From: Alectoria sarmentosa
Taxonomy: Eukaryota; Ascomycota; Lecanoromycetes; Lecanorales; Parmeliaceae
Reading direction: 5' to 3'
DNA: 64,000 nucleotides
NCBI GenBank assembly: GCA_009733775.1
Contig: WOGZ01000119.1
Location: 29,198 to 93,197, forward strand
Made by a program: the position numbers and the translations under genes
The notes under the pieces: model-generated
Database searches by the model: none
What the model saw: the letters and a program-made list of their open reading frames with translations, nothing else
What the model was told of the DNA's origin: nothing
Shown: in pieces, positions 1-11,635 of the stretch
How positions within the stretch are numbered: the first letter of the stretch is position 1
Layout of the letters: the number at the start of each line of letters is the position of its first letter

Positions 1-1
1 T

Positions 2-225
2 TGACGATATGATATGCTTTCGAATATCGTTTATGCATATATTAATAAAAATGTCATATTTAATAAGTTTCAAATGATGTAATTATGAAGTAATAAGTCT
101 TTAAAAAATCGTCTTTAATGATAACGAAAAACGAAATTTAAACGAACTTTTTAAAAGACTTCGAATGAATTTAAATCGTTTATAAATAGCATATTTAATG
201 TTTTATCGAATCGCATATTACTTAA
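2..225 (+). repeat. Direct repeat copy A1
   Basis: This stretch aligns with 1727-1957, sharing GATATGCTTT, AAATATCGTTTA-like and TAGCATATT stretches in the same order and orientation. Differences are largely C/T and G/A. The copies lie about 1.7 kb apart and could be LTRs of a short or deleted element or a segmental duplication. The left edge is cut by the window. Confidence 0.55.
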
Positions 226-1726
226 TTGAAGAATTAAAAATCTTATTCGATATAAAAATAACTCGTTTTTCTTTATTATAAAATTTCTCGTATAAATTTT
301 GTATAAATATAATAGAGAGCATAATTATTATAAAACGTGTGAATGTTTAAATTTCGTTTTAAGCGTAAAAAGTGACGTTAAATTAATCTTGTTAACAGAT
401 TTACTTTTAATAAAAAATTGTTAAAAATCTTGATTGCGAAGGTGCTTATAAAGCTTATTTTTATTATTAAATAATTCTTCATAATGCTTGCATAAAGATT
501 TGTCGCATATAATTATAAAATAAAAATAACGAAACGTTTCTCGTATATAAGATAAGTGATAATTATAATTGATGTGATAAATCGATAACTCAATTAAGAG
601 ATCGATGTAAAAAGCTTTTTGAATTTAATAAAGCAATGTTAAAAAGATCTTTAATAATTTAATACTATAAAAATGACTTTAAAAAAAGAGAGATAATGAC
701 TTTTTATAAAATATGATTTCTTTATAAAATAAATATAACGATAACACTTTTCGAAGAAATTTCTGAAAATTTAGTATTATAAAAACGAGTTTGAAAGAAA
801 AATAATGATTGTTTTTTATGAGTAGATATGAGATTTCGAATAAAAATATAATAAATATCGTAACACTTTCTTTCTTTTAACGTGTTATATTAAGATAAAA
901 ATAAAAATTTGATTTTAAGAAAATAATAAACGTAGAAACGATTATTTTTAAGTGTGTTTTTTTATTTTCTGAATGTGAAATGTTGAAGTGTTTAAATGTG
1001 ATATTGAAATTATAATAAAGGCTTTACTATTCTCGTTATGTTGTTTTTTTCGAAAGTAATAGCGATATCGTTTTTTAATCGTTTAACTCATCGTGAAAAA
1101 TGTGCACGATATCGAATGTGATTTTTCGAATAATGATGATTTGATAAAATGTTTAATTGTTTCGTTATCGAGTTATTGCGGGGAAACGAAGCGAAGAAAA
1201 ATATCTTTGCGAAGGTTTAAAAAACTCGTTTTTTATTCGTTCGAGATGTTATTAAAAATTTAAATAATGTAAATAATATTTTTTTAAATGATATAATTAA
1301 ATTATAATTCTTATATAGCAGAATTATTATGTATATATATTGAAAAAATTAATGTCTCAGCAGCGTCTCTTTTTTCGACGACGATAGCGATATCAATATT
1401 ATATTTGAGACGTTTATTGATAATCTCGTCGCGAATTTAATATTATAATTTTAAAAATTTTTAATTTAAAAGACATTTGATAAAGAAATAAAAAAGTTGT
1501 GATTATATAAACATATAATTATAAAATAAACACATGAAATCTAATTTTCGAGCAGAGAAGAAATCGTTAAATGATGCGATTTAATTGATATAATCGATCT
1601 CGAATCGCAAACGCTAAATCTTATTTAAATATCGTATATGTTTTAATGCGAATTTGAGTAATCTTTTTTATGAAATGTCATATATATGATATCGAACAAA
1701 ATTATTAATAACGATAACGAGGTCAA

Positions 1727-1957
1727 CTGACGACGTGATATGCTTTTAAATATCGTTTATATATACACGAATAAAAATGCTATGCTTAATAAATCTCATA
1801 TAACGTTATTATTAATTAATGAGTTTTTGAGCAATCGATTTTTATGATAACGAAAAAACGAATTTAAGACGTATTATTCAATTAAAGAATTAATTCAAAT
1901 CGTTTAAAAATAGCATATTCGAGATTTTGTCGAATCGTATATTAATTTAATTAATTG
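1727..1957 (+). repeat. Direct repeat copy A2
   Basis: Partner of 2-225 in the same orientation. Similarity fades shortly before the less degraded stretch TGCTGGGAATACGTCA at about 1971. I see no clear target-site duplication, so the nature of the pair is unresolved. Confidence 0.55.
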
Positions 1958-4070
1958 TATAAGATGCTGGGAATACGTCATATCATATCTCTTTTATTAC
2001 TAATGTTAACATATAATAACTATTAAAAATCACGAATTTGAGTCTTCGAAGTTAAATCATATGCTATTTTAACGATATTAAATCTCATTTTAATTATTTT
2101 CAATGAGGTTAAGTGTTAATAAATTTGATTAATATATGACTTTGCTTTTAACTACGAAGTTAATTCTCTCAACATCGATATTCTTTTAAATTAAATCGAG
2201 AAATGATGATATATTTGTCACGATTTTTATGAGTAATTTCAAGTCTTACTTTAACGTATTGTTTAACGAATGCATTTGCTTTTTTTATGACCTCTTCTTT
2301 TACATTAAGTTATTGATAAAAATTAGCTTATATCAAATATTTCTTATGCTATATAAATGTTCAATCATGTTCAATGCTCATTATTATATATATTTTTCGT
2401 AATCGTTTAATGATATTATTTTTCAAGCATTTTATTAACTAACGTTGTAATTAATTCTTATTATATTTTATAAGTTTTATATAAAATTCGAAAAATGATT
2501 ATTCGACTTCTTATTTAAGATTGTTAAATATATAATCATTTATTTTATATAAAATACGCAACGATGTTTTATAAAAATCGCTAAGTTGATTTAAAACGTT
2601 TTAAATAATATTATAAAAGTTTGCAATATAATTTCGACGTTTCGATATTATATACTCGTTTATCTTTTTAACAAGTCATGATATAACATAATTAATTTAA
2701 AACGCGTTAATAAAATAATGATTTTTGTTAAAACGAAGTTTGTTTTAAATTCGTAACTTTTAATTCTCGAATTTGAATTTATCATCATTAAAAATAAGCG
2801 AATTTGATAATTTAAGACTAAGTATAAATTTGAATAATTATTTAAATCGTGATGAAAATAATAAAAGAAATCGATATATTTTAATAAAAGATTAATGCGC
2901 TTTTAACGTTTTAAGATTTCGTAGCGAAGGTGAAAGAGAAGATATAATATTATCAGATAATTTTTAATTTTATAATTTCTAATTTAAAACTTGAGTCTTC
3001 GATTAATTCTTTTGAAATAGTCGATAAAGATTTTTAATAAACAAAGAGCGCTGCATATGCGATATATATAATTATAATAAATTAAGAAATGAATAACGAG
3101 TATATAAATCTTTATATATAAGATAAAATTGTTTATTATAAGTAAATCGTCGTTGTGAAAAAACGTATTTTAATGTTGATATAAGAGAAGTCATAATGTA
3201 TTATATAAAAAATTTGATGTTTTTTAATAAAATATCAAAAATGAATTTCTTGAATAATACTTTTAATAAAAATAAATTTTATTAAATCGAATTTATGAAA
3301 CGTTATGCTTTTAATAATAAAGAAATATATTATTTTAGAAGCTTGATAAAGATTCTCGTAAATTTCTTTGCAAAAACGATAACAGTCTCATTTTTAAATC
3401 AATGAAATCGCCGTAAAAAATATGTGTGTTTTAAATATTATTTTTTCGATTGTATCAAGTTTCGTCGAATGTTAATGAGATAACGATGAATTTAAGTGAA
3501 TATGATGTGAGCGGAGAAGAGTTTCTTATATTTGATGTAAGAAATTTGTTTTTAAACGATTTGAATCGTCGTTGAAGATCTGAGTAACGTGATATGTGTT
3601 ATTTCGAATAATGTAAATTGCGATATAGATATTTTTCGAATGTGAGATGTTTATATAATAAAAAGACTTAGCGTGTTTTTTATCAGACTCGGTCGCTTAT
3701 TTCGAGCAAATAAAAAACTCGTATATTCTCTTCGTCGAGAATACGAAAAAAACTTATTATAATATCAAAATTAGTATAAAATTTAAAATTATATAAATAT
3801 ATATAACGAGAATAATAAGTTTAAAAAGAAAAGATTATATAAAAGAGAAAAAGACTTATATATAAGTTATAAAATTACGTTAAAATCGATAAATTCGATA
3901 GAACTGAGCAGACAATAAAATTAAGTAAAATACGCTCATAATAACGACGACGTTCGCGATAAAACGTTCTTAAATAAGAAAGATAAAAAGTACATTAATT
4001 TATAATTAACCGATCAATCAAAATTGTTATTATTATTTTCTTTCGAAACTATTATCGCAGAAATAAATTC

Positions 4071-4645
4071 ATTTTCATTAAAGTTAATCGCTATTTTCGA
4101 AATTGCTTTCGTAAATTCATTATCATTAAATATAATATCGATTTTTATAAACTCTTTTAACAAAGTTACGTTTAAATTTAATTTTTAATTAATTGAAAAA
4201 CAATTCAAAAATATTTTATTAACGAGAAATTCGAAAATTTTTCTACGTTTTTAATAAATTTTACGTCTTCAATTAACTTTTTAACGATTAATAATATTAA
4301 TATTTTATCGTTAATAATATTATTATCTTGTTTTTTCAAAAATAAGAACGTTTAAAAAAGATTATTTAAATAAAAGATTAATATTCATTAATATCGAATT
4401 TATGTTAATTTTTTAAAATATTTATTTTAAGATACGTTTTTCTCGTTAAAAAACGCGTAAATAATTAAAAAATAAAAAAAGTTTAATATTAATGTTTATA
4501 AAATAAATCTTTTTTTCTTTTTATAACTTTTCTCAAAATAATTATTATATTCACAATTCGTTGTTATTCGTAACTCATTTTTCTTTTTAATTTTTGTTAT
4601 AAAAACGTTTCTTTTTTAGAAATATAATATTTAATAGTAACATTC
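4071..4645 (+). repeat. Tandem repeat copy B1, heavily RIPped
   Basis: Bases from ATTTTCATTAAAGTTAATCGC onward recur 589 bp downstream. The shared order includes the AACAAAGTTACGT, ATTAATAATATTAATATT and CACAATTCGTT segments. Compared with copy B2, B1 has T for C and A for G at most differences (for example TTATAAAAACG against TTATGAGAACG), so it is the more mutated copy. Confidence 0.75.
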
Positions 4646-4659
4646 ATAAAAGCAAACTC

Positions 4660-5543
4660 ATTTTCATTAAAGTTAATCGCTATTTTCGAAACTATTTTCG
4701 TAAACTCATTATTATCAAATATAATATCGATTTTTATAAACTCTTTTAACAAAGTTACGTCTAAATTTAATTTTTGATTAATTAATTTTTTTTTAAAGAT
4801 ATTTTATTAATGAGAAATTCGAAAAATTTCTTACGTTTTTAATAAATTTTACGTTTTCAATTAACTTTTTAACGATTAATAATATTAATATTTTATCGTT
4901 AACAATTTCGTTATTCTATTTTTTCAAAAATAGAGGCATTTAGAGAAAATTATTCGAATAAAAAATTAATATTTATTAATATCGAATTTGTGTTAACTTT
5001 TTAAAACGTTTATTTTAAAATACGTTTTTCTCGTCAAAAAACGCGTAAACAATTAGAAAATAAAAAAATAAACACGAAATTTCTTTTTAATTAAGAATTG
5101 AAATGTTTATATAAAACGTAGATTTTAAGAACGTCGATAAGAAATAAACTTACGAAAACGTAAGATTTTTTTTTTAAAAGAGAAAAAATGTTGAGAAAAG
5201 CTTAACATTGATGTTTATAAAATAAATCTTTCTTTCTTCTTATAGCTTTTCTCAAAATAATTGTCAAAAGATATATAATGAATATCATGTGTGAGTTGAT
5301 TAAGTATGTAAGAAACACGGGGGAATCGTGTTCTTAAGCTTATTCGCCAAGACAATGCCAAGACACGGCTGGCCTTAGGGCTGATCTTAGGGCTGGCCTT
5401 ACGTACGTTACGCGGGAGGCTGGTTTTCAACAATAATCATCACACTCACAATTCGTTATCGTTCATGACTCGTTTTCCTTCTTGATATTTGTTATGAGAA
5501 CGTTCCTTTTCTAGGAACGTAGCAGTTATAGCGAGCGTCGACT
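4660..5543 (+). repeat. Tandem repeat copy B2, interrupted and partly spared
   Basis: Second copy of the repeat at 4071-4645. It contains about 120 bp of extra sequence around 5070-5190 and a 171-bp insert at 5262-5432. Downstream of the insert (5438-5543) the sequence is near normal in base composition and shows what copy B1 looked like before RIP. The repeat ends where the gene-rich flank begins. Confidence 0.7.
5262..5432. mobile_element. Solo-LTR-like insertion, 171 bp
   Basis: The element begins TGTCAAAAG and ends TTTTCAACA, so it has the TG...CA ends and short imperfect inverted ends (TGTTGAAAA on the other strand) of LTRs. It is flanked by ATAAT on both sides (5257-5261 and 5433-5437). 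The empty site is visible in the other repeat copy near 4540-4555, which runs CAAAATAATTATTATATTC without the insert. The insert has balanced base composition, unlike its host repeat. A solo LTR left by recombination is the simplest reading; a TRIM or other small element is possible. There is no coding potential. Confidence 0.75.
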
Positions 5544-6043
5544 GTACAGGGTGTTTTCCACATCGGGCTTAGATCCCGTGAAGGCCCATTAGTGCCTTTA
5601 TTAGTAAGCCACTTTGGTATGTACTACTGTATTGTAATTCTGTGACTTTAGCGTCGTATGGGGTGGGCTAAGCTTTCGGAAGCTCGGGAGAGTGACGACA
5701 ACAACGATTAACGATCTGCAGTCAGTCGAGCTGTAAGAATAAGTGTAACAAAAGAGAAGCGTTCCATATTTTCCATTCATACAGTGTCTTCCCTTAGGTA
5801 ATCCCATTGTCTCTCCGGTCGTAAATTGAAAGTCAGGTTTTACACTCTCCCACACTCGAGTTCTAACCAATTGTTCAAAGCGCCTGTCTACGAGTATTTA
5901 CGACCTTCCAAGTCGTCACTTCCTCCCTGCTCTCCTTTGAAAAGCTCCACACATTCTCTCTCTCTCCTCTCTCTCTCTCTCTTTCTATCCATGAGTACTG
6001 AAACTCCATTACTCAAGTAGACATCTTACCTGCGTAAAACATC
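5544..6043 (+). promoter_or_regulatory. Upstream region of glutamate decarboxylase
   Basis: About 500 bp of normal-composition DNA between the repeat block and the glutamate decarboxylase start. It contains a long pyrimidine (CT) tract at about 5954-5986, 58 bp before the ATG, a common feature of fungal core promoters and 5' leaders. I see no other gene here. Confidence 0.45.
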
Positions 6044-8306
6044 ATGTCTCTCGCACGTCATGTAAGTACACTCTCTTGCCCAGTCTTTTATTACCTCGTG
6101 GTTTGATGAGCCATAGGTCGATCCGGACGAGATCATCCAAACTCTGGTAAGCATTGATATCTTTCCACCCGTCTTTATATATACAGACGACAACTAAATC
6201 TGTCTTATCAGCACGATCACCCTAGTATATTTTCCACTCAAGCTCCGCTTATTGCCTTGGTAAGGTTAGGCGTTGTCAAGATACTGACCAGCAATCAGGC
6301 AAAGCATACAAGCATCATGTCTACTCAAAGAGCGCTCTTTCCACAGTGACGCCCTACTCTTCCCGCTATGCCAGCCAGCAGGAGATCTCCAAATTCAAGA
6401 TCCCAAAGGAGGGAGCTCCCGCCGTCACTGTACAACAGATATTGAAAGACGAGTTGGACTTGGATGGTAGGCCAAATTTGAATTTAGCCAGCTTCGTTGG
6501 TACCTACATGGAGCGTGAAGCAGAAGCCTTGATGGTTGAGAACCTATCCAAGAACATGAGCGATGCCGATGAGTATCCGGCCATGATGGCCATGCATGCA
6601 CGCTGCGTATCCATTATTTCCCACCTTTGGGGTGTGCAGAAGGGCGAGACCGCCATTGGCTCTGCCACGACCGGTTCTTCCGAGGCAATCCACCTCGGCG
6701 GTCTTGCCATGAAGAGAAGATGGCAAGAGAAGCGTGATGCAGAGAAAAAGGACAAGACAAAGCCAAATATCAGTCAGTTATCTTTTCCAAGATTTCCCTG
6801 CCTCATTCGTGCTACAGTTTGAGCTGCAAGATCTGTCGCAGGAGTGAAATACTCCCGACACCTGTCTCACGACTCATATCCAATCCCAATAGAGACATGC
6901 TGACTCCGAAATCATTAAGTCATGGGTTCCAATGCTCAAGTAGCTTTGGAGAAATTTGCTCGCTACTTCGAGGTCGAAGCTAGAATCCTGGATGTTAGCC
7001 AAAAGAGCAAGTACAGACTCGACCCTGAGCTCGTGAAGAAGAATATCGATGAGAATACCATTGGTGTATTTGTGATCATGGGCAGCACGTACACGGGTCA
7101 CTACGAACCAGTAGAAGAGATCTCGAAGATCTTGGATGAGTATGAGGAAAAGACTGGGAACGATATCCCAATTCATGTGGATGCTGCCAGCGGAGGTTTC
7201 ATAGCTCCGTTCACACATGCTCATGCTGGTGGACCAAAATGGTAAATCATTCTCTCAGAAAATTGTCCAATCCTTGTATACTGGCTCTTTACCCAAAGTA
7301 TCGCGCTTAACTGATGATGAATAGGAACTTCGCGCTCCCTCGAGTCAAGTCAATTAATACCTCTGGCCACAAATTTGGTCTCGTATATGCGGGTGGGTAG
7401 GGTTACAGGCCCAGCTTAAGAGCTCTGACCTTGGGGTCTTCCCAAATACTGACGACTTTCCAGGTGTTGGCTGGATCATCTGGCGAGACGAGTCTTTCCT
7501 TCCCAAGCACTTGATCTTCGAGCTGCACTATCTCGGCGGCACCGAAGAGTCATACACGCTCAACTTCTCTCGCCCGGGAGCTCAGATCATCGCTCAGTAT
7601 TATAACCTTATTCACCTTGGCTTCGACGGATTCAGAGCCATCATGGAAAATTGCCTTTCCAATGCCCGTCTCCTGAGCAAATCCCTCGAGGCTACTAGCT
7701 GGTGTACGTATTTTCGAACTCAGCTTTCATCTTTCGGAGCAGATATAGAGGCTCGAGACATGTTTTGGGAGTATTTACTCTTAGACGTGTTCCAAGATTC
7801 GCTATTCCCTCAAACAAGCAGGACTGACTCGAAATCACAATCAAGATACCTGCGTTTCCGACATCCATCGTAAGACCAAGGACGTTTTCAATGAAGAGGC
7901 CGAGACCAGCGCGGATTACGTTGCCGGCCTCCCTGTCGTTGCATTCCGCTTCTCAGATGCCTTCAAAAAGGATTACAGCCACGTCAAGCAAGAGAGCGTC
8001 AGCACGCTCCTGCGTGCCAAGCAGTACATTATTCCCAATTATCCACTTCCGCCCAAGGAGGACAAGACGGAGATTCTGCGCGTTGTTGTACGCGAGAGCA
8101 TGTCACTGGACCTTCTCGACCGGCTCATTACCGATATTATCGCCGTCACCGAGCAATTGATGAGCTCTGACCCGATGGATTTATCGGCGTTCCAGCCCGG
8201 TGCAACGACGATTGAGAAGCAGTATCAAAGCAAAGGTTTTGACCATGCCAACAAGCACAAGGCGCAGAGACCAATGAGCAAGGGCGTTCACCGTACTGTT
8301 TGCTAG
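6044..8306 (+). CDS. GAD: Glutamate decarboxylase (PLP-dependent)
   Basis: Converts L-glutamate to GABA and CO2, the entry step of the GABA shunt in the cytosol. Eight exons are inferred: 6044-6061, 6117-6146, 6212-6259, 6313-6772, 6920-7241, 7325-7392, 7464-7703 and 7846-8306. They sum to 1647 nt, giving 548 residues, normal for the family. The sequence shows the PLP-enzyme motif HVDAASGGFIAPF, the cofactor-lysine motif SGHKFGLVYAG, and the Gly-rich substrate segment FELHYLGGTEESYTLNFSRP. Several introns carry a CTGAC branch site. The start was chosen because MSLARHVDPDEIIQTL resembles the usual fungal N-terminus. The weakest junction is the third intron, which needs a CAAG acceptor at 6312 to keep frame; the nearer CAG gives a stop. 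The gene is tail-to-tail with the ammonium transporter. Confidence 0.93.
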
Positions 8307-9227
8307 ACGATGCGGCGGGGAAGCCTAGCGCAGGACAAGATGAATAAACCAGCATATGACGAATGGAAACGTGTTTCGGTAGAGAGATATAAAAGCACGG
8401 GCATCAGAATATAGCATAGCAAAGACAAAAGTAACGAGAACCTCGATTTCGATATACGCAAAGACGAGTCTTTTGAAAGCAGTGGTAGTTTGCACACGAT
8501 TCAATCTATCTATAAGGCGAGCGACGACGGAGATGCCTGAGCTGTTTGAAGGCTGATGTGCAGAGCGGAGACGGGTGAGTGAGAATGATTGGTGCAAGTA
8601 AGTAAGAGGTGAGTAAGGACGGGGAATGAACAATAGTTGTACGAGTACTCTGCGGGGTCCCCCCCGTGCGGGCTGAGGCTGCAACTTGTAGGATCCGTAG
8701 CCTCCAGACGTGTCACTTTCGCCACTCGCATCCTGTCAAGTATCCTCTGCCGTCTGGCGGCACAATCTGCGTCAAGGGCGATGGCGGCTACTGTCCCTCT
8801 TTTTCCCTTGTCAATTTACAAGCTCAAGCACAATGGTGCAAGCTTGGCCAATAGTGTTGAACCCGGAGTTGCCCAGGAAGGAGAAATTTTCCGTACAGGA
8901 TGCCGATCAAGGATTGGCAGATCAAGACATTCATTTCACCCGCCAGCTTTTCGACCACGGAAACAACCGGGCATACGGAGTCATTTGGATATATCACAAC
9001 AAAACACAAAATACAAGAAGAAGAGGAAAGCTTCGGGGAATAGCACCCATCATCAAAACAGACCAGCAGATTCAGTCATATATCCTGACCTCCCGCCCAT
9101 TTCATCTCATCCCAGCCTGACCAATTCATCAGTCCCAAAACACTCGCCATTCCCAAACGGCAAAGTCCATCCCTATTCAACATCGTGCTTTTGCCCTTGG
9201 TACTGTCCATCATAGACGTTCGAACGC
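8307..9227. other. Convergent intergenic region
   Basis: This region holds the two 3' untranslated regions of glutamate decarboxylase and the ammonium transporter. Open frames here are short, overlap one another on both strands and show no recognisable domain. I see no gene. Confidence 0.6.
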
Positions 9228-11023
9228 TCATCTCTGCTGTTTCTCATAATCGATAGCGTGCCTATCACCTCCCACCCCGGTATGCTGCGCTCCACTGTCC
9301 TGGCTACCGCTCTCGCCCGGCTCTCTGCCCATTATCAAATCTTTCTGTTCCGTAATGCCGTGTCTTTCATGTTGCGGCAGATCGACCTCACCCTTTTGCG
9401 GATCTGTACTCGCTGGTGTCCACGCCAGGTAGTCTCGCCTGACCTCGACGTAGTCATAGGCGAATTCACCAAGTTGGTCATCGTCCATGCCCAAGAGCTC
9501 AGCTTCTTCCGATGCTCGCAGGTGGAGTCCTGGGATATAATTGATGCCATAAGCTAGGATGAGGCTCATGGTGAAAGCCCACCCGGTTGCGGCGAGAATG
9601 TAGGCAAGTTGAACGTAGAGCTGGCGGTAGTTGTGGTTGATCCAGCCGCCGGTGATGATGCCAGTGTTGACACCGTCGAGTCCGATAATGTACGTTGCGC
9701 TGAATAGTGCATTGGCCATCAAACCGAGCATACCCGCAACAGCGTGCTCAGCGAAGATATCCAAAGCGTCGTCAATTCGTAAGTAGTACTTCACTACGAC
9801 ATGTTAGAAGTGCGACGACGAGGTTGAATAGGGCGTACCCTTGGTAGCGTAATTGCAGACCACTCCTGCAACGATGCCCAAGATTATCGATCCCCAAGGG
9901 GTGCAGTATCCAGATGCAGGCGTGGCCGCAACGAGGCCAGAAATAGCACCTGAGCACCAACCAACCATGGACCACTTTCTTGCCAATCTCCAGTCGAGAA
10001 TCACCCATGTCGCGGCAGCAAACATGGCCGTCAGATTGGTGTTCCAGCAAGCTTGCACCGCTCTCAGATTTGCTCCAAACGAAGACCCTCCGTTGAATCC
10101 CAGCCAACCGAACCAGAGGAAGACCGTGCCCAGTACGATCAGTGAGACGTTGTGTGGACGGAAATTTGCCATCATCTTTTCCTGGCGTTTACCTAGTACG
10201 AAAGAATATGCCAAAGCGGACATGCCAGAGCCTATTTCGACGGGCCCGCCGCCAGCGTAATCCTTGACACCATACTTGAAACCCCAGCCGTTGATGTTCC
10301 AAGCCCAACAAGCAATTGGACAGTAGACAAGTGTAGCCCAACAGAAAATGAAAACCATCAAGGGGAGTACACGACCTCGCTCAGCAACGGCGCCTGATAC
10401 AATGGCGGCTGTAGTGGCGCAGAATTGCAACTGTAGGGGCGTATCAGCATACGCTGAAGCGTTGAGAGGCCGAGGGATCCGGGTACCTGGTAGAAACTAT
10501 AGAGCAACTCTGGAATCAATGGTGATCCAGGACTCGGCGCACCGAGCGTGTTGGTCAAGCCGAAGTGCTTCAGATCTCCAATAAACCCACTGGTTCCTTG
10601 CGCCGAAAACGCCAGCGAATAACCCCAAAAGTACCACTGAAATGTGACGACAGAGAAGGAGGCCATGGTCACCCAAAGCATCGTCAGAGCGGATTTTCTC
10701 CTCGCCAGCCCCGAGTAGAGAAATCCTAGGCCGGGTATCATGACCACCACCATGGCCGAAGCGACAATAATGTACGCTTGGTCGCCAGGGGCATACCATT
10801 GATTTAGGTTCTCCACGGCTGGAGCATTGTTAGCTCATTCCGTTATCCCAGAGCCCGAGCAGGCCGGCGGAGTGGAAGGGTCTTGGGCAAATGGAGTATG
10901 AAGATTGAAAGTAGACTGACCAGAGTCACCACCTGAGAGGGGATTGGTGCCATTGAAAGCGGTCGGTGCTCCAATCCATGAATAGGAAGGGGCATAGCCG
11001 GTGGGAGCAGGATAGCTGGTCAT
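9228..11023 (-). CDS. Ammonium transporter, Amt/Mep family (Mep1/Mep3-like)
   Basis: Plasma-membrane ammonium permease. Exons are 11023-10921, 10818-10487, 10430-9839 and 9793-9228, total 1593 nt, 530 residues, with the roughly eleven hydrophobic spans typical of the family. Visible signatures include GDQAYIIVASAMVVVMIPG near the start, DYAGGGPVEIGSGMSALAYS in the middle, and DALDIFAEHAVAGMLG later. In E. coli AmtB two pore histidines form the twin-His pair. Here the first position is Glu (codon 10238-10236) and the second is His, the arrangement of the yeast Mep1/Mep3 subfamily rather than Mep2. The C-terminal tail is long, acidic and cytosolic. The first ATG in frame is at 11023 with A at -3. 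GATA-type sites upstream suggest nitrogen control. Confidence 0.94.
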
Positions 11024-11156
11024 GTTGATGGTTTGGAAGGGGAGCACTGCCAACAAGTGCCACGCCTCTTTTCTCTTTTCTCTTTTCTCTTTTCCGAGTG
11101 ATATGCGAATTGGATGGCAGGTTGCGTGTGCAGCAAGCTGGATGGGGGAACAGTGA

Positions 11157-11192
11157 NNNNNNNNNNNNNNNNNNNNNNNNNNNNNNNNNNNN
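11157..11192. other. Assembly gap (36 N)
   Basis: Thirty-six undefined bases 134 bp upstream of the ammonium transporter ATG. The gap directly abuts a G-rich run, so it is probably a failure to sequence through low-complexity G-rich DNA. True length is unknown. Confidence 0.95.
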
Positions 11193-11241
11193 GGGATTGG
11201 GGGGGATTTGGGGGGGGGTGAAGATGGACGGGGGGATAGAG
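11193..11241 (+). promoter_or_regulatory. G-rich tract, potential G-quadruplex
   Basis: Four or more runs of at least three G occur within about 50 bp (GGG, GGGGGGG, GGGGGGGGG, GGGGGG) separated by short loops, immediately beside the assembly gap. This satisfies the usual G-quadruplex pattern on the plus strand, that is the template strand of the transporter's 5' region. Function is inference. Confidence 0.45.
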
Positions 11242-11635
11242 GGACAGCTGATGACGACCAAGCTTTCTCGAGGCGGAAAGAAATAATGTGGGGGCATGGA
11301 AATGATTTAATGTGAATCCTCTGTTCAAACCGTCACCCGTCCAGCCGGAGGGGAAGTTGCTTATCAGGCCAAGAATTATAGTATCATACTTTAGTGTCAT
11401 GGTATCATGGTATCATAGCATCATACAAATAGTGATAGCCAGCATCATCCATGGCGTTTGCAATTACGAGGGATCAAAGGATCGAGGGACAAGTGGAGAT
11501 GGGAAGCATAGCCGGTGCTAGAGTCGGATATGTGAACTACCTAGTACTCTACTGAGCGCCCTGGACTCATGGCTTGTGCTGAATGGCATTGTCAGAAGAG
11601 CATGCTGATTGATGACTGATTTCATTCCATTCGGA

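Larger units (their letters stand above)
1..5255. repeat. RIP-degraded AT-rich repeat block
   Basis: This block is extremely AT-rich, with every frame broken by stops and abundant TA dinucleotides, the pattern left by repeat-induced point mutation of transposons. Internal repeats show it is repeat-derived. Bases 2-225 recur in diverged form near 1727-1957, and 4071-4645 recur at 4660-5543. I translated parts of both strands looking for reverse transcriptase or transposase signatures and could not assign a family. No functional gene is visible. The block probably continues to the left of the window, because its first base already lies inside a repeat copy. Confidence 0.8.

Noticed and set aside
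8637..9215. A 192-codon plus-strand frame between the first two genes.
   Set aside because: It overlaps other frames of similar length, has no domain and lies in expected 3' untranslated sequence.
6044..11023. Glutamate decarboxylase plus ammonium transporter as a functional nitrogen gene cluster.
   Set aside because: Two convergent neighbours are too few, and no shared regulator or pathway partner lies beside them; chance adjacency is as likely.
11024..11056. Extension of the ammonium transporter N-terminus upstream of 11023.
   Set aside because: The upstream codon is TTG, not ATG. The first in-frame ATG is at 11023 and has a good context.
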